Part shown: positions 1 through 8,767 of the stretch, piece after piece
Numbering within the stretch: position 1 is the stretch's first letter
Layout: each line of letters opens with the position of its first letter
NCBI GenBank assembly: GCA_964639245.1
Contig: CAZXCU010000001.1
Span: 1,072,589-1,136,588, forward strand
DNA length: 64,000 nt
Direction of reading: 5' to 3'
Source: SB15 sp964639245
GTDB taxonomy: Bacteria; Chloroflexota; Anaerolineae; Aggregatilineales; J027
Notes under the pieces: model-generated
Seen by the model: the letters and a program-made list of their open reading frames with translations, nothing else
The model's database searches: none
What the model was told of the DNA's origin: nothing
Made by a program: the position numbers and the translations under genes

Positions 1-1
1 T

Positions 2-934
2 CTCTTAACGGTCATTCGCAGCCAGACCCATGCCCTCAAATTCATCGGGTTAGCCACTTTTTTTGTGGTGGTGGGCTTGGCGGGGTTGCTGCTAGCGCTG
101 GATATTTTGCCGCGCAGCATTTTCCTGCTTGCCATCAGTTTTGATCTGGTCATGTTCGGTGTAGCAATTGCCTTCTGGGATGCCTCCCAACAGGGCGAAA
201 AGCTCTGGTTAGATATGCTGCGCTCTTTTGATGCGGCGTTTTTTATCGCGCTGCTTTTCGGGGGACAGGTGGCGCTGGTGATGCTGCTGAATGAAGAAGT
301 CACGCTGCCCTTGATGACGCTGCTCCTGGGGATTATTGCGGCGGCGATTTTTGTGCAGGTGTGGAGCGACCCCATCCAGAATTTTTTTGACCGTTTTGCG
401 TTTGCCAGCACACCCGCCTTGCAACAGTCCCGCGAGGAACTGCGGAACACCGCCCGCGCCCTGCCCCGTCTTGATGACTCGGTGGATTTTTCGCGGGTGC
501 AGGAAGCCGAATTTGCCAAATTGACCCGCCGCGCTTTGAGCAATATGGGTAGTTTGCCCCGTTTGGCGACCAGTCCGCTTACCCAACTGCCAATTATTGA
601 ACACCGGATAGCGCAGCGTGGCGCATCCCCGGATACCCTAGAACGGGCAACCGAACTTAAACTCCTATTGACGGAAAGCATCGAACGGCTCAAGCCGCGT
701 GGCAAAGATGCGTTTGGCATCACCGACGAATGGCGCTACTACAACGCCGTTTATTATCCTTACGTGATGGGGATTAAACCTTACAGTCGCCATTCCGATT
801 CCAACGGCAAAGCAGCCCACCTCACCCCGATTCTGACATGGTTTCAAGCGCAAGTGCCAGAACGGACTTTGTATAACTGGCAAAATGCTGCCGCCCAACT
901 GATTGCACAGGATTTACGGGAAAGGATCTCCTAA
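2..934 (+). CDS. Multi-pass membrane protein, 5'-truncated by the window edge
   Basis: The frame is open from base 2, so the true start lies upstream; the GTG at 65 sits inside a hydrophobic segment and is unlikely to be the start. About five or six hydrophobic segments are followed, from about residue 115 of the visible part, by a soluble alpha-helical region rich in Arg and Leu with no catalytic motif that I recognise. The layout of membrane block, then a short DPxxxxFDRF-like stretch, then a helical domain recalls the input half of some Chloroflexota sensor proteins, but no kinase or GGDEF domain follows. The function is unknown. It abuts the next gene, whose TTG start follows this stop codon directly, so the two are probably co-transcribed. 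Confidence 0.7.
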   Translation, partial: LLTVIRSQTHALKFIGLATFFVVVGLAGLLLALDILPRSIFLLAISFDLVMFGVAIAFWDASQQGEKLWLDMLRSFDAAFFIALLFGGQVALVMLLNEEVTLPLMTLLLGIIAAAIFVQVWSDPIQNFFDRFAFASTPALQQSREELRNTARALPRLDDSVDFSRVQEAEFAKLTRRALSNMGSLPRLATSPLTQLPIIEHRIAQRGASPDTLERATELKLLLTESIERLKPRGKDAFGITDEWRYYNAVYYPYVMGIKPYSRHSDSNGKAAHLTPILTWFQAQVPERTLYNWQNAAAQLIAQDLRERIS

Positions 935-1582
935 TTGCCGCAAACACCTCATTATTCAGACAATGCGCTAAATTATTTGTTGTATTTGCCTGAAAGTTAT
1001 AGTGAAAGATCAAGTTGGCCTCTCATCGTGTTTTTGCATGGGCGGGGCGAAAGCGGCAACGACCTGACTCTGGTGAAAAAATACGGGTTGCCCTATTGGA
1101 TTGACCGTGAGAAAAATTTCCCCTTTATCGTGCTATCGCCCCAATGCCCCAATGAAACCCGTTGGACTGACCATACACAGGATGTTCTCTCTCTGATAAC
1201 AATGATTCAGCAGCGCTACACAGTCAACAAGATTTATTTGAATGGCTTTAGCATGGGCGGACAAGGGGCATGGCAGCTTGCCGCAGCCTACCCGCATCTT
1301 TTTAGTGCGCTGGTCGTGATTTGTGGGCGTACCCCGCCGCAAGAAAATTTCCTCGCGCAGATGATTCGGCTTAAAAACCTGCCAACTTGGGTCTTTCATG
1401 GGGCGAATGACCAGCAGGTTCCCCTCGAACATTCTCAAAAGATGGTCGCTGCCCTACAAGCGGCGGGGGGGAATGTCACTTTCACCATTTTTCCCGACGC
1501 TGACCATTTTTGCTGGGATAGAGTCTATTTGAATCCTGATTTTTACGCCTTTTTTGGCAGTGATTGGCAGTCTTTTTCGTAG
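935..1582 (+). CDS. Alpha/beta-hydrolase (phospholipase/carboxylesterase or PHB-depolymerase-like)
   Basis: A 215-residue cytoplasmic hydrolase of the dienelactone hydrolase/esterase type. The fold signature is clear: an HGRGE oxyanion loop at residues 35-39, the nucleophile elbow GFSMGG with Ser106, a probable acidic residue Asp159 in GANDQQVP and a catalytic His191 in DADH. Length fits the carboxylesterase/phospholipase family, which cleaves short acyl esters. I chose the TTG start because it follows the upstream stop with no gap, an AAAGGA ribosome-binding site lies about 8 bases before it, and no ATG precedes the conserved YLLYLP strand. No signal peptide is seen. The substrate cannot be deduced. 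Confidence 0.85.
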   Translation: MPQTPHYSDNALNYLLYLPESYSERSSWPLIVFLHGRGESGNDLTLVKKYGLPYWIDREKNFPFIVLSPQCPNETRWTDHTQDVLSLITMIQQRYTVNKIYLNGFSMGGQGAWQLAAAYPHLFSALVVICGRTPPQENFLAQMIRLKNLPTWVFHGANDQQVPLEHSQKMVAALQAAGGNVTFTIFPDADHFCWDRVYLNPDFYAFFGSDWQSFS

Positions 1583-1642
1583 ATTTGGCAGTTTGTGAAG
1601 CGCTACCATGAGTGCAGTTCGATAACCAAAGGACAAAACATC

Positions 1643-2038
1643 ATGGCAGCAATTTCAGAAATTCGTCGGAACAATCTGGTTCAGCGTTTGCTTCAATTCG
1701 ATGGGGCGGTGGAAATCGCGCTCTGTGTGGGCTTGCTCGCTTACGCGGATACACTAGGCGATTGGGTCGGGCTGAGCAGCAGTCTCATCGGTGGCATCGG
1801 GATTTTCGCCTTTGCCTATGCCGCGTTCCTTTTTTACAGCGCACGCGGGGAAATTTCGCGCCGTCTGGCATGGGTGGTCGCCTTCCTCAATGTGGATTCG
1901 GCAATTTTACTCGGTGTGGGGGTGGTGCTGGCATGGAACGATTTGCCCACCGATGCCAAATGGACACTCGGTATTGCGGCAGATGCGGCGCTGCTGCTGG
2001 GTTTGGCGCAACTGTGGGCGCTGTGGCGGTCACGGTAA
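1643..2038 (+). CDS. Small four-helix integral membrane protein
   Basis: A 131-residue protein with four predicted membrane helices (roughly residues 23-40, 46-67, 75-95 and 103-125) and a short charged N-terminus. The ATG at 1643 is preceded by AAAGGA at a good distance; an in-frame upstream start at 1595 would overlap an untranslated-looking stretch and lacks such a site. I recognise no named family. Size and helix number resemble small uncharacterised membrane proteins common in Chloroflexota. It lies 60 bases after the hydrolase gene and 75 before the carbonic-anhydrase-like gene, all on the same strand. Confidence 0.7.
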   Translation: MAAISEIRRNNLVQRLLQFDGAVEIALCVGLLAYADTLGDWVGLSSSLIGGIGIFAFAYAAFLFYSARGEISRRLAWVVAFLNVDSAILLGVGVVLAWNDLPTDAKWTLGIAADAALLLGLAQLWALWRSR

Positions 2039-2113
2039 AACTTGCCGTCATCTCAATTGGGGCGATGTGTGAATCGCCCTTCAATGTATAATCATGGCGA
2101 AACGAGGACAGCC

Positions 2114-2632
2114 ATGATTTACCCATTTCAAGACAAAACTCCCCGGATTGCGGAATCGGTTTACCTTGCCCCTACCGCCGTCGTTATTGGTGATGTGATT
2201 CTCAAAGCTCAAGCGAATGTCTGGTTCGGGGCGGTCATTCGGGGCGATTTGGGGCAAATTGTCGTCGGGGAACGCACCAGCATCCAAGATAATTGTGTGC
2301 TGCATGTCAACCGCCAGCATAACACCCTTGTGGGCGATGATGTTGTTGTGGGGCATGGGGTCATCATGGAGGGCTGTACGATTGGCAATCGGGTCATGCT
2401 CGGCATGAACGCCACCATTTTAAGCGGGGTGACGATTGGCGAGTATGTGGTTGTAGGGGCCGGGTCGGTGGTGCGCGAAGGCCAAACGATTCCCTCCGGT
2501 GTGCTGGTGGCGGGCGTGCCAGCCCAAATCAAACGCGACCTGACCGATATTGAGCGCAGTCGGATTCAGAAAGGCGCACAAAGTTATCTGGAAACCATGC
2601 AAGTTTATGCTACATCCGGTATAAAAGGATAG
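2114..2632 (+). CDS. Gamma-carbonic-anhydrase-family hexapeptide protein (YrdA/PaaY-like)
   Basis: A 172-residue left-handed beta-helix protein made of hexapeptide repeats such as VVIGDV, VWFGAV, TIGNRV and VVVGAG. Family members are trimers binding zinc or iron between subunits through three histidines. Here the first two are present (His64 in VLH and His81 in VVGHG), but the third, normally in an LHGC motif, is replaced by Glu86 (MEGC). It may bind metal differently or lack carbonic anhydrase activity, so the catalytic role should be doubted. The ATG at 2114 was chosen over an upstream in-frame start because homology begins with IYPF. Confidence 0.88.
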   Translation: MIYPFQDKTPRIAESVYLAPTAVVIGDVILKAQANVWFGAVIRGDLGQIVVGERTSIQDNCVLHVNRQHNTLVGDDVVVGHGVIMEGCTIGNRVMLGMNATILSGVTIGEYVVVGAGSVVREGQTIPSGVLVAGVPAQIKRDLTDIERSRIQKGAQSYLETMQVYATSGIKG

Positions 2633-2785
2633 GGGTTTAACATCCCTGTCAGGTGGTGGATTGGCTGCATTTATTTGGTCGTTTGCAGCTAACTCACCTT
2701 CGCGACAGGCTCATTGTAATAATAAATCCAGCAATTCGATAGTCAATCATAAACATATATCAACAAAATTACTAAAGGTAAAAAG

Positions 2786-3817
2786 ATGAAGATTTTTATA
2801 CGACTTGCCTTATTAATCTGTATTTTTATGCTAATTGAGACTTCTAGTTTGGCTCAGACTCCCGATAATAATGTAAGTCCAGAAATTATATCTATATCTT
2901 ATTTACCTCTTTCTTTGACTGGTATGATCAAAACAACTGACAACGGTAATTATCTTTATAACGAAGGCTATGTCGGAGCATCATACATCCTCAAAAAAAG
3001 TACGTCCGATATAGTAACTGGTTTCTCAGGGGGAGCAAAAGTAGTAGCAGGGTGGTCGTCCAATGGTCAGAAATTTGCTATTGCGTATGGGACTTTAAGC
3101 GAAAGTTATAACTTATCTAATCAAATAGCTGTTGAGATTTTCGATACTGCCGCCGAAGCAAAACAAACATTTTACCTACCCTTTCAAGATGTGACCGAAA
3201 TCGCTTGGTCTCCCTTTTCCAATACACAGTTATTCATTAATGAGACAACAATTTATGATTTGTCCACTAATAAACAGCATCAGGTAGGATCTACTCAGCT
3301 TATGAACCTCAATTCTATAGATTATAAAGTGTATGGAAACTATATATGGGCGAATAATACCCAAACTCCTGTAGCTTCAATAAAATATCTAAAAGTGCCT
3401 GTTGCTGATTCCTCTGGTTTACGAAAAGCTGAGTTTCAAATGTGTACTTTAGACAACTCTCAATGCCAAACATTAATTAACAATATTACAGTTATTCATT
3501 CTGCTGTGTTTGGTTGGGACTTCTCTTTAACTTCTAACTGGATGTTATGGGGAGGGTATGAAATTCCAACAAGCGTTGACATTGAATATTCTGTGCAGCC
3601 TCAATATCGTGGAAACAGTATTTTATATCTTAGTGACTTGTCAACAGGAGAAACGATAGAAATTATACGTACATCTTCTCTCGATTTAGAAAATATATCC
3701 ATTACTAATCTTAGTTGGTCGCCTGATGGAGCGACTATTGTATTAACCACTTCTGATATGAGTTTATTAGAGAAACGCGCACCAATTATTATTGAACTAA
3801 ATTGGACTTCTCAGTAA
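2786..3817 (+). CDS. Secreted beta-propeller-like protein of unknown function
   Basis: A 343-residue protein with an N-terminal signal peptide (basic MKIF, hydrophobic core, cleavage near SLAQ at about residue 24). The mature part is rich in beta-strand and contains several WSPxxxxLxI-type segments (for example AWSPFSN and SWSPDGA), which are typical of TolB/WD40-like propeller blades, so an extracytoplasmic propeller is likely. The gene is clearly richer in A and T than both neighbours, with many AAT, TTA and ATA codons, suggesting a different origin. No enzyme motif is visible. The start follows a purine-rich AAAGGTAAAAAG. Confidence 0.65.
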   Translation: MKIFIRLALLICIFMLIETSSLAQTPDNNVSPEIISISYLPLSLTGMIKTTDNGNYLYNEGYVGASYILKKSTSDIVTGFSGGAKVVAGWSSNGQKFAIAYGTLSESYNLSNQIAVEIFDTAAEAKQTFYLPFQDVTEIAWSPFSNTQLFINETTIYDLSTNKQHQVGSTQLMNLNSIDYKVYGNYIWANNTQTPVASIKYLKVPVADSSGLRKAEFQMCTLDNSQCQTLINNITVIHSAVFGWDFSLTSNWMLWGGYEIPTSVDIEYSVQPQYRGNSILYLSDLSTGETIEIIRTSSLDLENISITNLSWSPDGATIVLTTSDMSLLEKRAPIIIELNWTSQ

Positions 3818-3900
3818 GAAATTACACTGCCTCTAAATATGGTACGTTCAACCATACTAATTAGAGGGTGGGTTTATCACCGATAAAGAGGTCTAGTCTC

Positions 3901-4962
3901 ATGAAATTAACAATGCGTTGGTTCGGTGAAGCCGATACCGTCCGCTTACAGCAAATTGCACAAGTTCCGGCGGTAAAAGGGATTGTGGGTACTTTGGAAG
4001 GCAAAACTGTCGATGCGGTGTGGACATACGAAGATTTTGAAACCTTAAAACAGACTGTTAATGCAGTCGGGTTGAGTCTTGATGCGATTGAAAGCATTCC
4101 AGTGGCGGAAGCCATCAAAAGAGGCACTCCTGATCGTGATCGTTATATTGATATGTATTGCGAAAGTATTCGCAATATGGGTCGGGCAGGTATCCCGGTA
4201 CTTTGCTATAATTTTATGCCTGTTTTCGACTGGATGCGAACCGATATGGCCTTTGTATTACCCGATCATTCGGTAGTCACCCGTTACATTCATACGGAAA
4301 TGAATAGCTATGATTACTCACAGGGCTTGGAAGCGCGGGTCGCATGGGCAAAAGGATTCACGGGTGAGGAGCTACAGGCCGCCTTACAATCCTATAAAAT
4401 GGTGGATGAGGCTGTTCTGTTTGAAAATCTCGCCTATTTTCTACGCCAGATTGTACCAGTGGCGGAGGCTTCTGGTGTGTATCTTGCCCTCCATCCTGAT
4501 GATCCCCCTTGGTCAATCTTTGGCTTGCCACGGATTGTCTGTGATGCGGTGGGTATTCAGAAAATCCTTGAGATTACCGACAGCGTGCATCATGGGGTGA
4601 CCTTCTGTACCGGGTCGCTGGGTGTGCTGGCAGACAATGATCTGCCCGCAATGGTGCGCCAGTTTGGATCGCGGATTCACTTTGTTCACTTACGCAATAT
4701 TCTCTTGGAGCCAAACGGGGATTTCTGTGAGGTTGCTCATCCATCCGCGTGTGGATCAGTGGATATGGAAGCGGTCATTGAAGCGCTGATCGAGATTGGC
4801 TTCGACGGCCCTATCCGCCCGGATCATGGTCGCCGGATATGGCAGGAGGAAACGCCGCGTGTTGGTTACGGGCTTTATGATCGGGCACTCGGCGCGATGT
4901 ATCTCTATGGAGTGTGGCAGGGCATACACCATAGACGAACAGCAGCAAAGCCGGCTGTATAA
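3901..4962 (+). CDS. uxuA: Mannonate dehydratase
   Basis: A 353-residue protein matching the UxuA family, which converts D-mannonate to 2-keto-3-deoxygluconate in hexuronate breakdown. It shows the N-terminal MRWFG, the central ALHPDDPPW motif at about residues 196-205 (metal site), and C-terminal RPDHGR and YGLYDRALG motifs. E. coli UxuA is somewhat longer, mainly through insertions. The ATG at 3901 has an AAAGAGGT site upstream; an in-frame earlier ATG at 3868 gives a non-homologous extension. No other uronate gene (uxaC, uxuB, kdgK) is next to it, so it is an orphan here. Upstream, CTCTAAATATGG and CATACTAATTAGAG form a loose inverted repeat. Confidence 0.95.
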   Translation: MKLTMRWFGEADTVRLQQIAQVPAVKGIVGTLEGKTVDAVWTYEDFETLKQTVNAVGLSLDAIESIPVAEAIKRGTPDRDRYIDMYCESIRNMGRAGIPVLCYNFMPVFDWMRTDMAFVLPDHSVVTRYIHTEMNSYDYSQGLEARVAWAKGFTGEELQAALQSYKMVDEAVLFENLAYFLRQIVPVAEASGVYLALHPDDPPWSIFGLPRIVCDAVGIQKILEITDSVHHGVTFCTGSLGVLADNDLPAMVRQFGSRIHFVHLRNILLEPNGDFCEVAHPSACGSVDMEAVIEALIEIGFDGPIRPDHGRRIWQEETPRVGYGLYDRALGAMYLYGVWQGIHHRRTAAKPAV

Positions 4963-5055
4963 CTAGCCTTCTCTTTGTTAGGCAATAAGATGGTAACATC
5001 CCCGACCTTCCCGATTTTAATGCCCTTTTTATCCGAAACCGCTACAATCGCACCT

Positions 5056-5667
5056 ATGGATAATTTTCAAAATCTCTCCACCAGTCTGGGTCTGCTTTCT
5101 GCCATGCTCACGCCGGCTGTGCTAATTTCAGCCTGTGCCTCTTTAGCGCTCTCTACTTCACAGCGCCTCAGCCGTGTCACAGATCGCGTCCGCCGCATGT
5201 CCTCCCAATTTAAAGAACTGGTGATGTCGGACCCCGACTCGATTCGTCTTGAGGAAGAAGCCTTTTTGCTGGATCAACTGACCCGCACCGTGCGGCGGGC
5301 GCGTCTGCTGCAACGTTCCCTCACCAGCACCTATCTTGCGCTGACCGTATTTGTTGCGACGAGTGTCTCGATTGGTGTGGTTGCCATCACCGAAGAAAAA
5401 TACGCGGGCTGGCCGATTGTTTTAAGCGGGGTAGGCGTGACACTGTTGTTTCGCTCCAGCGCCTTGCTCATCCTTGAAGCCTATGTTGCCCGCCGCACCA
5501 TTGACCTTGAAATGCAATTTGTGCTGAAATTGGCGGAAAAACAAGCTCCTACCAAAGTCCGCGAACATCGCCAGAAAAAAGCCATCCCGCATTGGATTTT
5601 TCTGCAAGAAAATCTGGAAGATTTACAGGATTTGTCCCAACGGTTCTTAGGCCGCGAAAAATCGTAA
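5056..5667 (+). CDS. DUF2721 family membrane protein
   Basis: A 203-residue protein recognisable as DUF2721 by its N-terminal membrane helix ending in LISACASLAL, followed by the conserved SQRLSRVTDRVRRM stretch, a helical hairpin with LxxQLTRTVRRARLLQRS, and two C-terminal membrane helices (about residues 95-115 and 122-145). Family function is unknown; members are inner-membrane proteins. The C-terminal 50 residues after the last helix are charged. I favour the ATG at 5056 because translation from the earlier ATG at 4975 adds a poorly conserved stretch, but no strong ribosome-binding site marks either start. The gene is followed by a terminator before cmk. Confidence 0.8.
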   Translation: MDNFQNLSTSLGLLSAMLTPAVLISACASLALSTSQRLSRVTDRVRRMSSQFKELVMSDPDSIRLEEEAFLLDQLTRTVRRARLLQRSLTSTYLALTVFVATSVSIGVVAITEEKYAGWPIVLSGVGVTLLFRSSALLILEAYVARRTIDLEMQFVLKLAEKQAPTKVREHRQKKAIPHWIFLQENLEDLQDLSQRFLGREKS

Positions 5668-5799
5668 TGGAGAAAGCACAAAAGACTCTCATATGTTTGA
5701 AATTTGCAACTGACCCAACTCCCTTGTAAACTATGAGAAAGTCATTTTGAGAACCACCATGCGGAAAAAATTTGCTATTCCTCATACAACCGTCGGATG

Positions 5800-5827
5800 A
5801 AAAGAGCCACTATTGGCTCTTTTTTTA
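5800..5827 (+). terminator. Rho-independent terminator upstream of cmk
   Basis: AAAGAGCC at 5801-5808 pairs with GGCTCTTT at 5815-5822 around a six-base loop and runs into a T tract. It probably ends the DUF2721 transcript, or attenuates transcription into cmk, whose start lies only about 30 bases downstream. Confidence 0.75.
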
Positions 5828-5852
5828 TCCCTGTGAGAAAGAGAATCGCACT

Positions 5853-6512
5853 ATGTATGCCCAAACTATTGCCATTGACGGGCCAGCAGGCAGCGGCAAA
5901 AGTACCATCGGCGCAAAACTCGCGGAGGCATTAGACTATGTGTTTGTGGACGCGGGGATGCTTTATCGTGCTATCACTGGCAAATTGCTGGAACACCAGC
6001 AAAATATTCACGATGAATCCGCCGTCATCCATTTTGCCCGCACGCTGGATATTCACATTCAGACAGGTGAATTGTCTGTGGAGGGTGCGCCGATTGACAC
6101 CGACCTGCACAGCCATGCCATCACACAGGCTGTCCCGATTGTTGCGGCCTATCCCGAAGTACGAGCATGTGTGCGAAAAATTCAGCAGCAGATTGCCCAA
6201 GCGGGCAAGGTGGTTTTTTCCGGGCGGGATATTGGCACCGTTGTCTTGCCCCACGCCGAATTGAAAATTTACCTCAACCCGAGTTTAGAAGAACGCGCCC
6301 GCCGTCGCCATGCAGCCACTCCCAATGGTGATTTGGAGCAAATCCTGAATGAGCTGCATCAGCGGGATAGGCTTGACTCCACCCGCCATGAATCGCCCTT
6401 AAAAATTGCGGAGGATGCCCTAGTCATTTCGACAGACCAGATGACAATTGAGGAAGTGCTGACACGCATCATCCAACACGCGCAAAAACCATCCTCATCA
6501 AAATCACTGTAA
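5853..6512 (+). CDS. cmk: Cytidylate kinase
   Basis: A 219-residue CMP/dCMP kinase that transfers the ATP gamma-phosphate to CMP in pyrimidine salvage. It has the P-loop GPAGSGKST at residues 10-18, a VDAGMLYRA motif where family members have DTGAMYRA, the CMP-binding FSGRDIGTVV, and the LID-region RRRH and RDRLDSTR arginines. Length matches the family. The ATG at 5853 follows a GAGAAAGAGAA purine tract; earlier in-frame starts run through the upstream terminator hairpin and are rejected. A MITE-like repeat begins 7 bases after the stop codon. Confidence 0.96.
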   Translation: MYAQTIAIDGPAGSGKSTIGAKLAEALDYVFVDAGMLYRAITGKLLEHQQNIHDESAVIHFARTLDIHIQTGELSVEGAPIDTDLHSHAITQAVPIVAAYPEVRACVRKIQQQIAQAGKVVFSGRDIGTVVLPHAELKIYLNPSLEERARRRHAATPNGDLEQILNELHQRDRLDSTRHESPLKIAEDALVISTDQMTIEEVLTRIIQHAQKPSSSKSL

Positions 6513-6519
6513 GGGTTGG

Positions 6520-6662
6520 TAATGGACAAAGCAATTAAAAACCAAATGATTGTGGACAGCATGGATGCTGTCCCTACAAGAAATACACCGTAGGGACGGG
6601 ATCTCTGCGAGTCCCGTCCGCAAAAGTTGGATTCATTTAAAGTCTAATTGCCTTGTCCATAA
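6520..6662. mobile_element. MITE-like element, copy 1
   Basis: A non-coding 143-bp element bounded by imperfect inverted ends (AATGGACAAAGCAATTA on the left, TAATTGCCTTGTCCAT on the right). It contains two internal hairpins: GGACAGCATGGATGCTGTCC and GGACGGGA ... TCCCGTCC. It is closely related to the elements at 20638-20774 and 49293-49436. No transposase is encoded. It sits between convergent cmk and the S41 protease gene. Confidence 0.85.
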
Positions 6663-6715
6663 GCATAGGAATGATGACTAAAACTCCCCGTCGATGGGGA
6701 CAGGGAGTTGGCTTG

Positions 6716-8632
6716 TTAGCGCGTGAGCAATTGCACCGCCGTTTGCAGCACGCTGTCTTCTCCATTGGCGAGCGCTTGCACGGAAAATGGCACTTGCACA
6801 TCCAACGGTACGCCAATGCCTTCGATAATCACGTTGCCTTCCGCATCTTCGGACATGACCACGCCCATGCCATAAATACTTGTCCCACCGGGCAAAAGGT
6901 AGGTTGCACCAACGCCGCCGCCAGCCCCACCACTCGTCAAATGCCCGATGATTTGTGCGCCAATCTCCTTAAAGGCATAGGCCGCAAATTCACACGCGCT
7001 AAAACAGTCTGGCCCAATCAGCACCATCACATTGGCAGGGTCAAATATCTGCTCGCGTCCATAATAGTAATCTTCCTCGATGTCCTGCACGCCATCGCCG
7101 TCTTCATCCAGCGCGGAAACTTCCCGCCCCGCATAAATATCTTCATTCAGAAATGAACCGAGCATGTAATTCGACAAAATGCTGAATCCGCCGCCGTTGC
7201 TGCGTAAATCAATCACTATGCCTGTGACCTGTTTTTTGGTCATCACTGCCATTGCTTCATCCCAGAGATTGTCCAACATGGCGGAGGTGAAGTTGCGAAT
7301 GGTAATCACACCCACATTGCCATTGATAATTTGATAATCCAGGGGAGCAAGGCTGCCAGAGGCGAAATTTTCAATTTCCCCGATATATTCTGTTTCAACC
7401 GTGGCAGAGGCGAGCGTGCCATCCGGCAGGCGATAGGTTAAATCGTAGGAGGTGCCGGGCAACCCGCGAAACGCCAGTGACCCACGCCGCCATGTGTCCT
7501 GAGTTTCATGCCCACCGCTATACACGGTACGTCCAACAGACGCGAAATACTCCATCGCAGGCTGACCATTCACTGTCAAAATGACTGTCCCCGGCACAAT
7601 ATTCGTGCTGAACGCCACGGGACTCACGTCATACGTTTCCACGACCATCAGTTCACTGTCCACCGGATAGACTTGCATCCCCACCCAACCCCAGAACCAA
7701 TCCGGGATGCCCGGCCCGATAATGGCTAAATGTCCATCGCGGAAGGAAAATAAGGTTGCTTCTAGCAGTTCGTGAAATTCATAATCGGTGCTGATTTGCG
7801 CTGCCATGGGGGCATAACGTTCGCGCAGGGATTGCCAATCCACATGCCGATAATCGGTAAAAACATAGGTTGCTTCCAGATTATCCAGCAGTTCAAGGAA
7901 AGCGTCTTCGTAACTCAGGGTCGATAAATCGACATCGGTTAAATAGGTGGGTTCGCTAAGTTCCAGATAGGGTTGGCTGGTACGGAACACCCGCACCGAT
8001 TCCTGACTGCCCTTCGCCTTGACTTCGACCACGCTCCATCCCGCCGGCACTCCAATCTGCACATCATCGGCGGTATAGTAGATGTTGTCTTCGCCGTTCA
8101 GAATCGGGAAGCGGGTATTGTCTTCAGCCGCCCAGACCAGCAGTTTGCCATTCCACAAATGGCTGGTGGGGTCAAAGCCAAAACTGCGCGTATAGATAAA
8201 ATCGTAGCGGCTGACATAGCCTTTGCCGACCATGCCGTTGCCTGTCCCTGCGACAAACACTTTTACCGCCGAGGTTGTATTCGGGTCGCCGTCGGTATCA
8301 AACCACCCGGCGGCTTCTGGCGTGGATGGCAAAGGAATCTGATAGACTCCCGTACTTACGTCGCCGCTAATTTCCCCGACAATTTGTGCCTCTGCCCGTA
8401 AATCAAAGCGTTCGGGAAAGGTCAAATGCGTATCTGCGGAGAGCATCGGCAGCAGCACAGGAAAAATCTCCCAGTCGCTAAAGGCTGAATAATAGGTGGT
8501 GCTGTAGACCCCGGTGACCTGCTGCGGAACAAGCCCATCTTCAGCCGTTTCTTGGGCATACGAAAAGGGCAGGATCAAGGTAAGGGCCATGAAAACGAAC
8601 AACCCAACCAGCGAACTTCTTACCAACCTCAT
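6716..8632 (-). CDS. Secreted S41-family (C-terminal-processing) peptidase
   Basis: A 638-residue protease with a signal peptide (hydrophobic stretch about residues 8-24, AYAQ-type cleavage site). The first 215 residues are a beta-rich domain of unknown type. A TSP_NTD-like helical segment (AFLELLDNLEATYVF) and a PDZ-like region with GTVILTVNGQPA follow, and then the S41 catalytic core: GVITIRNF, VIDLRSNGGG, and PDCFSACEFAA with the predicted nucleophile Ser545. The tail resembles the family's GATYLLPGG strand. It acts outside the membrane on protein C-termini. The start has GGAAG upstream. It is convergent with cmk and divergent from tilS. Confidence 0.9.
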   Translation of the reverse strand: MRLVRSSLVGLFVFMALTLILPFSYAQETAEDGLVPQQVTGVYSTTYYSAFSDWEIFPVLLPMLSADTHLTFPERFDLRAEAQIVGEISGDVSTGVYQIPLPSTPEAAGWFDTDGDPNTTSAVKVFVAGTGNGMVGKGYVSRYDFIYTRSFGFDPTSHLWNGKLLVWAAEDNTRFPILNGEDNIYYTADDVQIGVPAGWSVVEVKAKGSQESVRVFRTSQPYLELSEPTYLTDVDLSTLSYEDAFLELLDNLEATYVFTDYRHVDWQSLRERYAPMAAQISTDYEFHELLEATLFSFRDGHLAIIGPGIPDWFWGWVGMQVYPVDSELMVVETYDVSPVAFSTNIVPGTVILTVNGQPAMEYFASVGRTVYSGGHETQDTWRRGSLAFRGLPGTSYDLTYRLPDGTLASATVETEYIGEIENFASGSLAPLDYQIINGNVGVITIRNFTSAMLDNLWDEAMAVMTKKQVTGIVIDLRSNGGGFSILSNYMLGSFLNEDIYAGREVSALDEDGDGVQDIEEDYYYGREQIFDPANVMVLIGPDCFSACEFAAYAFKEIGAQIIGHLTSGGAGGGVGATYLLPGGTSIYGMGVVMSEDAEGNVIIEGIGVPLDVQVPFSVQALANGEDSVLQTAVQLLTR

Positions 8633-8767
8633 AAGACACTTCCTTCGCCATTTTTAAGACTATAGCCCAAAATTTAAATTTTGTTGCACAACTGCAAAGA
8701 TTTTTTTACGAAATGTGGGGCTTTCCCAAAGGATAGATTACACTTGCGGCATTCGGGAGAGATCACA

